Origin: Deltaproteobacteria bacterium
GTDB lineage: Bacteria > Desulfobacterota > Dissulfuribacteria > Dissulfuribacterales > S140-46
DNA length: 13,778 nucleotides
Reading direction: 5' to 3'
NCBI GenBank assembly: GCA_015491585.1
Contig: WFVQ01000102.1
Location: 1-13,778 of the forward strand
Below the pieces are notes generated by a model that was not told the DNA's origin, did not search any database, and saw nothing but the letters and a program-made list of their open reading frames with translations. Below, piece by piece: positions 7,249 through 13,778 of the stretch (positions are counted from its first letter, which is position 1; the number at the start of each line of letters is the position of its first letter). Made by a program: the position numbers and the translations under genes.

Positions 7249-7270
7249 TGCTCTAATGTAATTTAGAGCA
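7249..7270 (-). terminator. Weak hairpin at the end of the WYL gene
   Basis: TGCTCTAA (7249-7256) and TTAGAGCA (7263-7270) form an eight-base AT-rich stem with a six-base loop overlapping the WYL stop codon. A run of eight T on the - strand follows about 30 bases later (7213-7220), not directly after the stem. Partial termination between regulator and cassette is possible but not convincing. Confidence 0.25.
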
Positions 7271-8282
7271 ATTTGTTATTATTTTTAGCTATCCTACCCG
7301 CTATTGATGCTATTTTTTCCCTCAGCTCTTTAGGCTCCAAAACTTCAACATGCTCTCCCCAAGAAAGTATCCACGGTATTATGTCTTCCAGTCTGTCGAC
7401 CTTTATGGTGAACTTTATGCCGTTATCGGGCAATTGCTCTATCTTCGGCGATAGAGATGCCTTTTCCCCATACCACCAATGGCGCTCTTCAATATACTCC
7501 GCCACTACAGAGGAAAAGTTCAACACCACCCTCTCTTGAGGCTCTTCCCAATAGATTCCAAAGGTGTTGGCCCCTATCTTGTTGAAGTCAATCTGGTATT
7601 TAGCAGACGACTTGCACTTCTTATCTGTCTCGCATGCCGACTTTATACGGCCAACGTTGAATATCCTTACGCCCTCTCTCAAGTGACACCACCCTATGAG
7701 ATACCAGCTTCCCTGGTAATACACCATATGATAAGGGTCCACTTCTCTCTCCGTCATCTCCTTGGCTGGCGCCTTGTAAGATATCTTGAGCACCTTTTCA
7801 TCCCTCAGACAGCTCACGATCATATCCCAAATCTTAGGATCCATTTTCACCCGCGGTGGAGGAACAATGGTGAATTTCCTCTGGAGATCGTTGAACTGAG
7901 ATTTTCGGTCGTAATCCAAAGCCCTCTTTATCTTTTCCAAACTCTCATTCAAAGTCTCGTACATGGGAGTGCCCTCATACTGACTCAGCAGAAGATCGGT
8001 CAAGAAAAAGGTAAATAGATCGGTGACTCCTATGGGAAGAGTCGGGAAAGGAACCTTCTTAGTATAATAAAAACCTTTCTTGCTTCCATCATATTCAATG
8101 GGCATTTCCAACATGTTTTTCATGTAATCTATATCCCGCTGAATTGTCTTTGGACTTACTCCGTATTCCTTCGCCATCTGCTGACAATTGGGATATTTGC
8201 CCATGCTGATCCTTTCGTGGATAAAGAGCCACCTTTGGAACTGGGTCTTGTTCGTCTGTTTAGGTCTATATTGGGCCGCCAT
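7263..8282 (-). CDS. WYL-domain transcriptional regulator with N-terminal winged HTH
   Basis: The 339-aa product has a DeoR/HTH_11-like winged helix at about 14-75 (CQQMAKEYGVSPKTIQRDID is the recognition region). A WYL domain follows at about 150-220 with DPYHMVYYQGSWYLIGW and the paired VRIFNVGRI motif, then a C-terminal WCX extension ending WILSWGEHVEVLEPKELREKI. WYL domains sense nucleic-acid or nucleotide ligands, and such regulators often control phage-defence loci (BrxR, CapW and relatives), usually as repressors that bind inverted repeats. ATG 8282 is supported by GGAGGAG immediately upstream. The gene is transcribed away from the cobalamin operon and toward the unknown cassette, whose promoter carries a perfect palindrome. 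It is therefore the likely local repressor, which is inference from layout. Confidence 0.92.
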   Translation of the reverse strand: MAAQYRPKQTNKTQFQRWLFIHERISMGKYPNCQQMAKEYGVSPKTIQRDIDYMKNMLEMPIEYDGSKKGFYYTKKVPFPTLPIGVTDLFTFFLTDLLLSQYEGTPMYETLNESLEKIKRALDYDRKSQFNDLQRKFTIVPPPRVKMDPKIWDMIVSCLRDEKVLKISYKAPAKEMTEREVDPYHMVYYQGSWYLIGWCHLREGVRIFNVGRIKSACETDKKCKSSAKYQIDFNKIGANTFGIYWEEPQERVVLNFSSVVAEYIEERHWWYGEKASLSPKIEQLPDNGIKFTIKVDRLEDIIPWILSWGEHVEVLEPKELREKIASIAGRIAKNNNKLL

Positions 8283-8392
8283 ATCTCCTCCATTAAAAGA
8301 CAGTTCTCAATCAACCGCGTCTTTACCTAGATCTTTCCTTTGTGGACTGTAAGCATACAACATCTGCTGACTCCTTCCTTGCATCGGAACGG

Positions 8393-8420
8393 CTGACATT
8401 GTATTGTTCGCTATCATTAT
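8393..8420 (+). promoter_or_regulatory. Candidate promoter of the riboswitch-controlled cobalamin operon
   Basis: CTGACA (8393-8398), a 16-base spacer and CATTAT (8415-8420) predict a start near 8427, exactly at the 5' side of the riboswitch P1 stem (8428). An alternative is TTGCAT (8379-8384) with TATTGT (8402-8407). The 8283-8392 stretch before it must also hold the divergent WYL promoter, which I could not place. Confidence 0.4.
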
Positions 8421-8427
8421 CGTTCAA

Positions 8428-8568
8428 GCCGGTGGCTCAGGGAATCCGGTGAGAATCCGGAGCGGGCCCGCCACTGTGAGTGGGGACGAAGGCCGCATGA
8501 TGCCACTGCCTTTTGGTGGGAAGGCGCGGCCGGAGGACGATCCACGAGCCAGGATACCTGCCGCTGGC
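8428..8568 (+). promoter_or_regulatory. Cobalamin (adenosylcobalamin-class) riboswitch
   Basis: The RNA contains the class hallmarks in order: GGTGAGAATCCGGAGC, the GCCCGCCACTGTGA core, and the B12 box AGCCAGGATACCTGCC (8547-8562). P1 can form from GCCGGTGGC (8428-8436) and GCCGCTGGC (8560-8568) with two wobble pairs. It binds corrinoid and lowers expression of downstream uptake and synthesis genes. The four genes that follow are all corrinoid-related, which agrees. A short open frame across this RNA is not a gene. Confidence 0.95.
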
Positions 8569-8627
8569 ATGATCCGGTGCATGCGAAGGCCATGCAGCGG
8601 AAAGGCAAGACACGTGGGTTTGCGGGC

Positions 8628-8660
8628 GCCCAGGTCGTAAGATCTGGGCTTTTTGTTTTT
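8628..8660 (+). terminator. Intrinsic terminator of the cobalamin riboswitch
   Basis: GCCCAGGTC (8628-8636) pairs with GATCTGGGC (8641-8649) through nine base pairs including one G-U, capped by a GTAA tetraloop and followed by TTTTTGTTTTT. It lies 60 bases after the B12 box and 40 bases before the btuF-like start. This is the standard expression platform for transcriptional attenuation when corrinoid is bound. Confidence 0.88.
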
Positions 8661-8676
8661 GCGGCGGGCCTTCTCC

Positions 8677-8698
8677 ACAACTGATGCCGGGGAGTTGT
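8677..8698 (+). promoter_or_regulatory. Small stem holding the ribosome-binding site of the btuF-like gene
   Basis: ACAACT (8677-8682) can pair with AGTTGT (8693-8698), placing most of the GGGGAG ribosome site (8689-8694) in the loop and edge just ahead of ATG 8700. It could tune translation in addition to the upstream terminator. Six pairs is modest, so the effect is speculative. Confidence 0.3.
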
Positions 8699-8699
8699 A

Positions 8700-9599
8700 A
8701 TGAAATTCATCCTTGTTCCTTTGCTGACAGCCGCGCTGCTCTTCGGGGGTGTGGGCTCGTCGTGGTGCGGCTCCGAGGATCGCTGCGTAGAAGACGATCT
8801 CGGCCGCAAGATATGCCTTGAAGCTCCGGCCCGGCGCATAATCGCCCTCTACGGCGCCTTCAACGAGATACTCGCCGGACTGGGCGCAGAGGAGCGAATC
8901 GTGGCCAGGACCAAGGCGGACACCCGTCCGCCCTCGATCCTCTCGAAACCGTCCATAGGCACCCACATGCGCCCAAATGTGGAGATGGTGTTCGCCCTCC
9001 AGCCAGACCTGGTGATCCAGGGGGGAGGCCGCAAGGCAGCGCTCGAGCCGGTACGCCAGCTCATCTCTCACGGCGTGGAGGTGGCCTTCTTCAATCCGGC
9101 CACGTTCGAAGGGATATTCTCCGTGATAACACGCCTGGGCATCCTAACCGGCACAGAGGCCAGGGCCGAGCAGATGGTTCAAGAGATGAAGGAACGGCTG
9201 GAGCGCGTCAAAGAGAATATACGGGGAGGAGAGCGGCCTGTGGTGATCTTTGAGGTCAGGTATCCAAACCTCCTCTGCGCCGGCGGCCGCTCCCTCGTGG
9301 ATGCAGTGATCCGCGCTGCAGGCGGAAGAAACTGCTTCCACGACATACCCAAGAAGTTCGTGCGCCCTTCCATGGAAACGGTGCTTCAGTGCGACGCCGA
9401 CCTGTATGTAGTCCAGAAAGGACCCATGAACCGGAATCCCGTCCCCTTGGAGCAGCGTCCCATATTTTCAACCATGAGGGCGGTGTCCGAGGGAAGGGTC
9501 ATCTACGTGGATGAGAGTCTGTTCTCCAGGCCCACCCAGCACGCCGCCGAGGCAGTCGAAGAGCTGGCCAGGGCCATGCACGGCGGTGGGAAGAGATAG
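8700..9599 (+). CDS. BtuF-like corrinoid ABC-transporter periplasmic binding protein
   Basis: The 299-aa product is an ABC-transporter solute-binding protein of the TroA/BtuF helical-backbone class. Residues 1-22 are a Sec signal peptide (short basic start, then LVPLLTAALLFGG). The mature part begins with the typical VEDDLGRKICLEAPARRIIAL stretch, followed by NEILAGLGAEERIVART, HMRPNVEMVFALQPDLVI and a second lobe with AEQMVQEMKERLERV. It would bind corrinoid outside the inner membrane and deliver it to a BtuCD-type permease, which is absent from this window. Substrate is inferred from the cobalamin riboswitch and the following cbi genes; iron-siderophore or cobalt binders share the fold. A Cys follows the signal region (SSWC), but it is not a good lipobox. 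GGGGAG precedes ATG 8700. Confidence 0.88.
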   Translation: MKFILVPLLTAALLFGGVGSSWCGSEDRCVEDDLGRKICLEAPARRIIALYGAFNEILAGLGAEERIVARTKADTRPPSILSKPSIGTHMRPNVEMVFALQPDLVIQGGGRKAALEPVRQLISHGVEVAFFNPATFEGIFSVITRLGILTGTEARAEQMVQEMKERLERVKENIRGGERPVVIFEVRYPNLLCAGGRSLVDAVIRAAGGRNCFHDIPKKFVRPSMETVLQCDADLYVVQKGPMNRNPVPLEQRPIFSTMRAVSEGRVIYVDESLFSRPTQHAAEAVEELARAMHGGGKR

Positions 9600-9600
9600 T

Positions 9601-10953
9601 ATGGCCAGAGGAGTCGTAATCGGAGCCCCGCGCAGCGGAAGCGGCAAGACCACCGTGGCCCTGGGCCTAATGGCCGCCCTCTCCAGGAGAGGTCTTTCGG
9701 TCCAGCCGTTCAAGGTAGGGCCAGACTTCATAGATCCCGGCCTGCACGCCCTGGCCACCGGCCGCCCCTCCTACAACCTGGATGGGTGGATGACTCCCAG
9801 GGAGCACGTCCTGGGCACATATGCACACCATTCGGCAGGGGCCGACATCGCGGTGGTGGAAGGGGTAATGGGACTGTTCGACGGAGTGAGGGGCGACCGG
9901 CTCGACGGCACAACTGCGGAGATAGCCTCATGGCTGGGACTGCCGGTGATCCTGGTGGTGGACGCCTCCTCGGCCGCAGGCAGTGTGGCGCCGTTGATCC
10001 AGGGTTTTGCGGAATTCCGCGCGGATATCTCGATCCCCTTGGTGGTATTCAACAACGTCGGCTCCAGGCGCCATGAGCAGCTCCTGAGAGAGGCGGTGGA
10101 GCTGGTGGAGGGCGTGGAGGCCATCGGCTTCCTGCCCAGGGACAAGGATGTAGCGCTGGAATCGAGGCATCTGGGGCTTGTGACCGCTGAAGACGTTGGG
10201 GAGCGTGGTGCATGGCTTGAACGCCTCGCCGCCTTCGTCGAGGAGCACCTTGACGTGGAGCGTATCCTGAAGCTCCTGGGCCAGAAGGCCGCATCCACTC
10301 AACCCGCCTCCAGGCGCCGCGGTTCCGGCGGCCCTGTGGTGGCAGTGGCCAGGGACAGGGCGTTCTGTTTCTACTATCAGGAGAACCTGGACATACTAAG
10401 CGAGGCCGGGGCGGAGATCGCCTTCTTCTCTCCCCTGAAGGATGACCGCCTGCCTCCCGCCACCCGTGCGGTCTACCTGGGAGGCGGATATCCAGAGCTC
10501 CACGCCGAGGTGCTGGCAGGAAATCGCCCTATGATAAAAGCCATGCATGAGGCCAAGGAACAGGGTGTCTTCATCTATGCCGAGTGCGGAGGCATGATCT
10601 ATCTCTCCAAGGCACTCAAGCTGGCCGGTGGCAAGCGGGTCGAGATGGCGGGCCTGCTGCCCGTAGAGGTGGAGATGGCCGGCCGGTTCCAGGCCTTGGG
10701 ATACAGGGAGGCGGAACTCCTGGACCACTCTCCCTTCGGCCCGCCGGGCACCAGGTTCCGGGGGCACGAATTCCACTATTCCAGGATATCGGCCCGGGCG
10801 GGTGGTGTGCCGGCATTCACCACCAGGGCGCCGGGAGCGGGGCAGGACTGTGATCCCGGCATCAGGGACGGAAGCGTGGTCGCCAGCTATGTGCACCTCC
10901 ACTTCGGCAGTAATCCTGAAGCGGTGAACCACATGGTCCGCACCATTGCATAG
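9601..10953 (+). CDS. cbiA: Cobyrinic acid a,c-diamide synthase
   Basis: CbiA (CobB-like in the aerobic pathway) amidates the a and c carboxylates of cobyrinate with glutamine and ATP. The 450-aa product has an N-terminal dethiobiotin-synthetase-like ATPase domain with the P-loop GAPRSGSGKTT (8-18) and the signature VVEGVMGLFDGVRGD. The C-terminal class-I-type glutamine amidotransferase domain has the nucleophile Cys329 in YAECGGMIYL, GHEFHYSRI, and catalytic-region histidines in SYVHLHFGSN (432, 434). Length is normal. I chose ATG 9601, one base after the btuF-like stop, because it starts directly with MARGVVIGAPRSGSGKTT; an in-frame GTG at 9511 lies inside btuF. GGGAAGAG upstream serves as ribosome site. 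Confidence 0.95.
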   Translation: MARGVVIGAPRSGSGKTTVALGLMAALSRRGLSVQPFKVGPDFIDPGLHALATGRPSYNLDGWMTPREHVLGTYAHHSAGADIAVVEGVMGLFDGVRGDRLDGTTAEIASWLGLPVILVVDASSAAGSVAPLIQGFAEFRADISIPLVVFNNVGSRRHEQLLREAVELVEGVEAIGFLPRDKDVALESRHLGLVTAEDVGERGAWLERLAAFVEEHLDVERILKLLGQKAASTQPASRRRGSGGPVVAVARDRAFCFYYQENLDILSEAGAEIAFFSPLKDDRLPPATRAVYLGGGYPELHAEVLAGNRPMIKAMHEAKEQGVFIYAECGGMIYLSKALKLAGGKRVEMAGLLPVEVEMAGRFQALGYREAELLDHSPFGPPGTRFRGHEFHYSRISARAGGVPAFTTRAPGAGQDCDPGIRDGSVVASYVHLHFGSNPEAVNHMVRTIA

Positions 10954-10964
10954 GAGTTGAAGAG

Positions 10965-11621
10965 ATGTTCGAGCCCATTTGGAACCCAGAGGCCATAGAA
11001 CGAAAGAGCTTCGAAATAATTGACCAGACGGTCCCGGCCGATGTGAAGGCATCCTTCGGCCGCAAGGAGTGGCCGGTGGTCCGGAGGATGATCCACACCA
11101 CCGGCGACCTCGACTACGGCCGCAGGGCCATGTTTTCCCGCAACGGAGTCGAGGCCGGCATTTCGGCAATAAAGGCCGGGCTTCCCGTGGTCACCGACAC
11201 CAAGATGGCGCTGGCAGGGATCTCAGTACGGAGGATAGCCAGGTTCGGGAGCACGCCCTACTGCTTCATGGGGGATCCAGACACCGCGCTGCTGGCCAAG
11301 GAGATGTCCACCACCAGGGCAGCGGCAGCGGTCCATGTGGCATCAAAGCGGCTGGGGAAGATCGGCATATTCGCCATAGGAAACGCCCCCACCGCCCTGC
11401 TGGCGCTACTCGACATGGTCTCGAAGGGGGAGATGGAGCCCCCTGTCCTGGTGGTTGGCACGCCCGTGGGATTCGTGAGCGCCCTGGAGTCCAAGGAATT
11501 TCTCATGGAATCACCTCTTGAATTCATATCGGTAGAGGGGAACAAGGGGGGCTCTGCCGTGGCCGCCACGGTGGTCAACGCCCTGGCGATCATGGCGGAG
11601 GAGGAGGGAAACGGGCCATGA
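10965..11621 (+). CDS. cbiC: Precorrin-8X / cobalt-precorrin-8 methylmutase
   Basis: CbiC (CobH) moves the C-11 methyl group to C-12, giving hydrogenobyrinic or cobyrinic acid. The 218-aa product shows the conserved RRMIHTTGDLDYG motif with the catalytic His44, followed by GLPVVTDTKMALAGI, the FGSTPYCFMGD region, and VGTPVGFVSALESKE near the C-terminus. Family length is about 210 aa, so it is complete. AGGAG at 10953-10957, overlapping the cbiA stop, precedes ATG 10965. Its end overlaps cbiL by four bases (ATGA). Its product is the substrate of CbiA, encoded just upstream, so the two act in succession. Confidence 0.95.
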   Translation: MFEPIWNPEAIERKSFEIIDQTVPADVKASFGRKEWPVVRRMIHTTGDLDYGRRAMFSRNGVEAGISAIKAGLPVVTDTKMALAGISVRRIARFGSTPYCFMGDPDTALLAKEMSTTRAAAAVHVASKRLGKIGIFAIGNAPTALLALLDMVSKGEMEPPVLVVGTPVGFVSALESKEFLMESPLEFISVEGNKGGSAVAATVVNALAIMAEEEGNGP

Positions 11622-12355
11622 GGAGCGCCAACCAAAAGAGAGGCACCCTCTACGGAATCGGCGTCGGTCCCGGTGATCCCGAGCTGCTCACCCTCAAGGC
11701 GGCCAGACTCCTCGAACGGATTCCGGTGATATTCGCCGCATCCTCCAGCGCCAACGAATACTCCATCGCCTTCGAGATAATCAAGGAGTACGTGTCGGAC
11801 AAGAGGGTGGAGAGGCTGCCGTTCCCCATGACCAGAGACAAGGAGATCCTGGAGCGTGAGTGGAGGTCCAACGCCCTCAAGGTGATCGAGGTATTGGACC
11901 AGGGTAAGGACGCGGGCTTCGTGACCCTGGGAGATCCCCTCACCTACTCCACGTTCGGCTACCTGCTCAAGACCATACGCCGCATTGTCCCTGACGTGCA
12001 CGTGGAGACGGTGCCAGGAATCACCTCCTACCATGCGGCCGCATCGAGGCTGAACATGGTGCTCGCCGAGGCCCACGAGACCCTCCTGATAGTCCCGGGT
12101 ACAGAGGGAGCCAAGACAGTCCGGAAGGCGATGGAGAGCTCGGACAACGTGGTGATACTGAAAGTATACAGACGTTTTCCAGAGATCCTGGAGGCCGTCA
12201 ACAAAGCGGATGCCTGCTGGCAAGGGGCCATGATCTCCAGGTGCTGCCTGGATGGGGAAACGATCCACCTGGATCTCGAGACACTGGAGGGCGGGACACG
12301 GCCAGAATACCTCAGCCTGATGATAGTGAAGAGAGAATCTGGGGAAGGGGCATAG
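11618..12355 (+). CDS. cbiL: Precorrin-2 / cobalt-factor II C20-methyltransferase
   Basis: CbiL (CobI) transfers a methyl group from S-adenosylmethionine to C-20 of (cobalt-)precorrin-2. The 245-aa product has the tetrapyrrole methylase fold: YGIGVGPGDPELLTLKAAR at 13-31 (SAM-binding GxGxG(P)GD), VTLGDPLTYSTFGYLL in the middle, and VPGITSYHAAASRL next. ATG 11618 overlaps the cbiC stop as ATGA, and GGAGGAGG lies upstream inside cbiC. It is the last clear gene of the operon, and the remaining corrin-ring methyltransferases are outside the window. Nothing suggests a broken gene. Confidence 0.95.
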   Translation: MRSANQKRGTLYGIGVGPGDPELLTLKAARLLERIPVIFAASSSANEYSIAFEIIKEYVSDKRVERLPFPMTRDKEILEREWRSNALKVIEVLDQGKDAGFVTLGDPLTYSTFGYLLKTIRRIVPDVHVETVPGITSYHAAASRLNMVLAEAHETLLIVPGTEGAKTVRKAMESSDNVVILKVYRRFPEILEAVNKADACWQGAMISRCCLDGETIHLDLETLEGGTRPEYLSLMIVKRESGEGA

Positions 12356-12599
12356 ATGCCCCGCTTCGGTCCCGGCGCGGCCTCGTCATGGAGACGAGGC
12401 GGAAAGGTGGCCTCCTTACCAAGGCGGGCAAAAATGGACCCGGCAGACAGGTGAGGAGAGGGTCGAGGAAGGGCGAAGATCAGCTCCAGGGCCGCAAAAA
12501 TTCTGCTGGGACAACAGGCAGCGGTTCAGTGAAAGGACCTACACCTACTGCCTGAGTTGCCAGAAACTGATCCTCGCCACGGCCCCAAACCGACTCTGA
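12356..12599 (+). other. Unresolved short coding trace with CxxC pair, possibly frameshifted
   Basis: Right after the cbiL stop, ATG 12356 with GGGGAAGGGG before it opens MPRFGPGAASSW and stops after 32 codons. Another frame is open across 12354-12599 without a usual start codon and ends GPQKFCWDNRQRFSERTYTY then CLSCQKLILATAPNRL before TGA 12597-12599. Its last 34 codons favour G or C at the third position, as neighbouring genes do, and CLSC with FCW suggests a zinc ribbon lacking a partner cysteine. A base insertion joining the two frames would make one small protein of about 80 aa. A leader or structured RNA is the other option, because the stretch also contains a strong hairpin. Confidence 0.3.
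12380..12400 (+). terminator. Perfect 8-bp hairpin downstream of cbiL
   Basis: GCCTCGTC (12380-12387), a five-base ATGGA loop and GACGAGGC (12393-12400) form a perfect stem 25 bases after cbiL. No T-run follows, so it may act as a transcript 3'-end stabiliser or weak terminator rather than a classic terminator. Confidence 0.35.
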
Positions 12600-12604
12600 G
12601 CTTC

Positions 12605-13516
12605 CTAGTCCCTGGGCACCGCCATCATCCTCTCCAGCGCCTTCAGCGCCTTGACCCGGATCTCCTCCGGCACGGTAATAACTGGACCCTCCTCCTCCAG
12701 TGCCCTGAGGACGTCGGAAAGGGTGGTCTTTTTCATGTCCTCGCAGACCATCTCAGGAGAGGCAGGATAGAACCGCTTGCCTGGATTTTCCTTCTCGAGG
12801 GGGTAGAGCAGGCCGACCTCGGTGGCGACTATGAACTCCTTTTCGCTGGACTCCTTGGCATATGCCAGCATTCCGCTGGTGCTCCTGACCACGTCGGCCA
12901 TGTCGATCACCTCTGGAGGGCATTCGGGATGGGCCATGACCACAGCGTGGGGATGCTCCTTCATGGCCCTTTTCAGGGTCTCCACCGTGAGGTTGTTGTG
13001 GATGGGGCAGTAACCCGGCCAGTAGTGGACCTTCTTGTCGGTGTGGCGCTGGACCCACATGGCGAGGTTCCTGTCAGGGGTCATGAGGACCTCGTCCCCC
13101 TCCAGCGACTTCACGACCTGCACAGCATTGGCGGAGGTACAGCAGATGTCGCTCTCGGCCTTGACCTCTGCCGAGGAGTTGACATAGGTCACCACCGGGA
13201 CCCCTGGGAGGGAATCCTTCTCCTGACGCAGCTCCTCGGCGGTCAACATGTCGGCCATAGCGCAGCCGGCCTCCACCACCGGCAGGACCGTCTTCTTGTC
13301 GGGACAGATTATGGCAGAGGATTCACCCATGAAATGGACGCCACAAAACACGATCATCTCTGCGTCGGTCTTGGACGCCTCTATGGCCAGTGCCAGTGAA
13401 TCGCCGGTGAGATCCGCGATCTCCTGTATCTCCGGAAGCTGGTAGTTGTGCGCCAGTATGACCGCCTTCTTCTCCTTGGCCAGCTCCCTTATCCTCTTCA
13501 TCAGCTCCTGATCCAT
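12605..13516 (-). CDS. nadA: Quinolinate synthase A
   Basis: NadA condenses iminoaspartate with dihydroxyacetone phosphate to quinolinate, the precursor of NAD, using a [4Fe-4S] cluster. The 303-aa product has AHNYQLPEIQEIADLTGDS at 22-40, VFCGVHFMGESSAII, and the three cluster ligands in their usual places: Cys85 (EAGCAMAD), Cys170 (WPGYCPIHN) and Cys258 (PEMVCEDM). Length matches the short bacterial NadA form. ATG 13516 has an excellent TAGGAGGAAACG leader whose TAG is also the stop of the upstream gene, so the two are likely co-transcribed and coupled. nadB and nadC are not in the window. Confidence 0.97.
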   Translation of the reverse strand: MDQELMKRIRELAKEKKAVILAHNYQLPEIQEIADLTGDSLALAIEASKTDAEMIVFCGVHFMGESSAIICPDKKTVLPVVEAGCAMADMLTAEELRQEKDSLPGVPVVTYVNSSAEVKAESDICCTSANAVQVVKSLEGDEVLMTPDRNLAMWVQRHTDKKVHYWPGYCPIHNNLTVETLKRAMKEHPHAVVMAHPECPPEVIDMADVVRSTSGMLAYAKESSEKEFIVATEVGLLYPLEKENPGKRFYPASPEMVCEDMKKTTLSDVLRALEEEGPVITVPEEIRVKALKALERMMAVPRD

Positions 13517-13525
13517 CGTTTCCTC

Positions 13526-13778
13526 CTATTGAACTTTTTCAGAATCGGTTCCAGACCCTTCCCCGTCATCTACGTCGCGGTAGACCGTGACACCCTCGGG
13601 AACGTGGAAGCGGAAGAACTCGTCGTCATGAGGCCGGTTCCACTTGATTCCAGAAAATTCGAGATAGGTCACTGCCCCCATCTCGTTCTTCAGCCACATC
13701 CTGGCTATTGCGCCGGTACCGGTGTCGATTTCAGCGACTATGGCCTCCACCCCCTGCCCCCTCAACTCCCTTCTGGGG
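13526..13778 (-). CDS. LolA-like outer-membrane lipoprotein carrier protein, C-terminal part
   Basis: Only the last 83 or so codons are present; the frame stays open to the window edge, so the true start lies beyond 13778 and an internal TTG (13763-13765) is not a good start. The visible sequence has the beta-rich LolA ending: VAEIDTGTGAIARMWLKNE, then GAVTYLEFSGIKWNRP, and DEFFRFHVPEGVTVYRD, which matches the typical F-x-F-x-x-P-x-G-V-T-V close of LolA. A short acidic tail follows. LolA carries lipoproteins across the periplasm to the outer membrane, which supports a diderm host. The stop TAG lies in the nadA ribosome site, nine bases from its ATG. Confidence 0.6.
   Translation of the reverse strand, partial: PRRELRGQGVEAIVAEIDTGTGAIARMWLKNEMGAVTYLEFSGIKWNRPHDDEFFRFHVPEGVTVYRDVDDGEGSGTDSEKVQ

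Noticed and set aside
6473..7262. CRISPR array or tRNA in the AT-rich gap
   Set aside because: No regularly spaced repeats beyond two short copies and no cloverleaf were seen; the gap is better explained by remnants and operator.
8404..8640. 78-codon open frame at the cobalamin leader
   Set aside because: It runs through the riboswitch aptamer and terminator; the RNA explains the sequence.
10396..11169. 257-codon open frame on the - strand across cbiA and cbiC
   Set aside because: It is a shadow of two well-supported genes, with low-complexity Arg/Pro-rich translation.
11258..12268. 336-codon open frame on the - strand over cbiC and cbiL
   Set aside because: Antisense to two genes with clear catalytic motifs and a coupled overlap; no family similarity seen.
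12557..13399. 280-codon open frame on the + strand over nadA
   Set aside because: It is antisense to nadA, which has all three cluster cysteines; its His/Leu/Gly-rich translation is typical of a shadow frame.

Overview
The window holds GC-rich core-metabolism genes on both sides of an AT-richer accessory block at about 2870-8282. By hand count, line 1021-1080 has 40 G/C of 60 and line 6481-6540 has 18 of 60. An anaerobic diderm (LolA-bearing) bacterium fits best: there is a CooC-type nickel-insertion ATPase, FolE2, anaerobic-type cobalamin genes and a partial LolA-like protein. Synergistota or another anaerobic diderm phylum is possible, but nothing here settles it.

Left, + strand: coaBC, a cooC-like ATPase and folE2 are packed with 4-base GTGA overlaps as one translationally coupled operon (coenzyme A, CO dehydrogenase nickel maturation, tetrahydrofolate or queuosine precursor). 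A GC hairpin lies just after folE2.

Centre, - strand, in transcription order: a WYL-domain regulator (7263-8282); a 790-base AT-rich gap with a palindromic operator over a promoter and two decayed gene remnants; then three intact genes of 270, 138 and 758 aa. The 758-aa protein appears to join an HhH-GPD DNA-glycosylase-like region to a C-terminal HEVGHH metalloprotease-like domain through a long Pro/Glu-rich linker. The two smaller proteins match no family I recognise. A WYL regulator, a repressor-like operator, unknown effectors, low GC and decay together look like a defence or other conflict cassette. This is the best candidate here for an undescribed system.

Right, + strand: a cobalamin riboswitch with an intrinsic terminator controls an operon of a BtuF-like binding protein, cbiA, cbiC and cbiL, combining corrinoid uptake with part of the corrin pathway. 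After it lie a perfect hairpin and an unresolved short coding trace with a CxxC pair. The - strand then carries nadA, preceded by the 3' end of a lolA-like gene that runs off the window.
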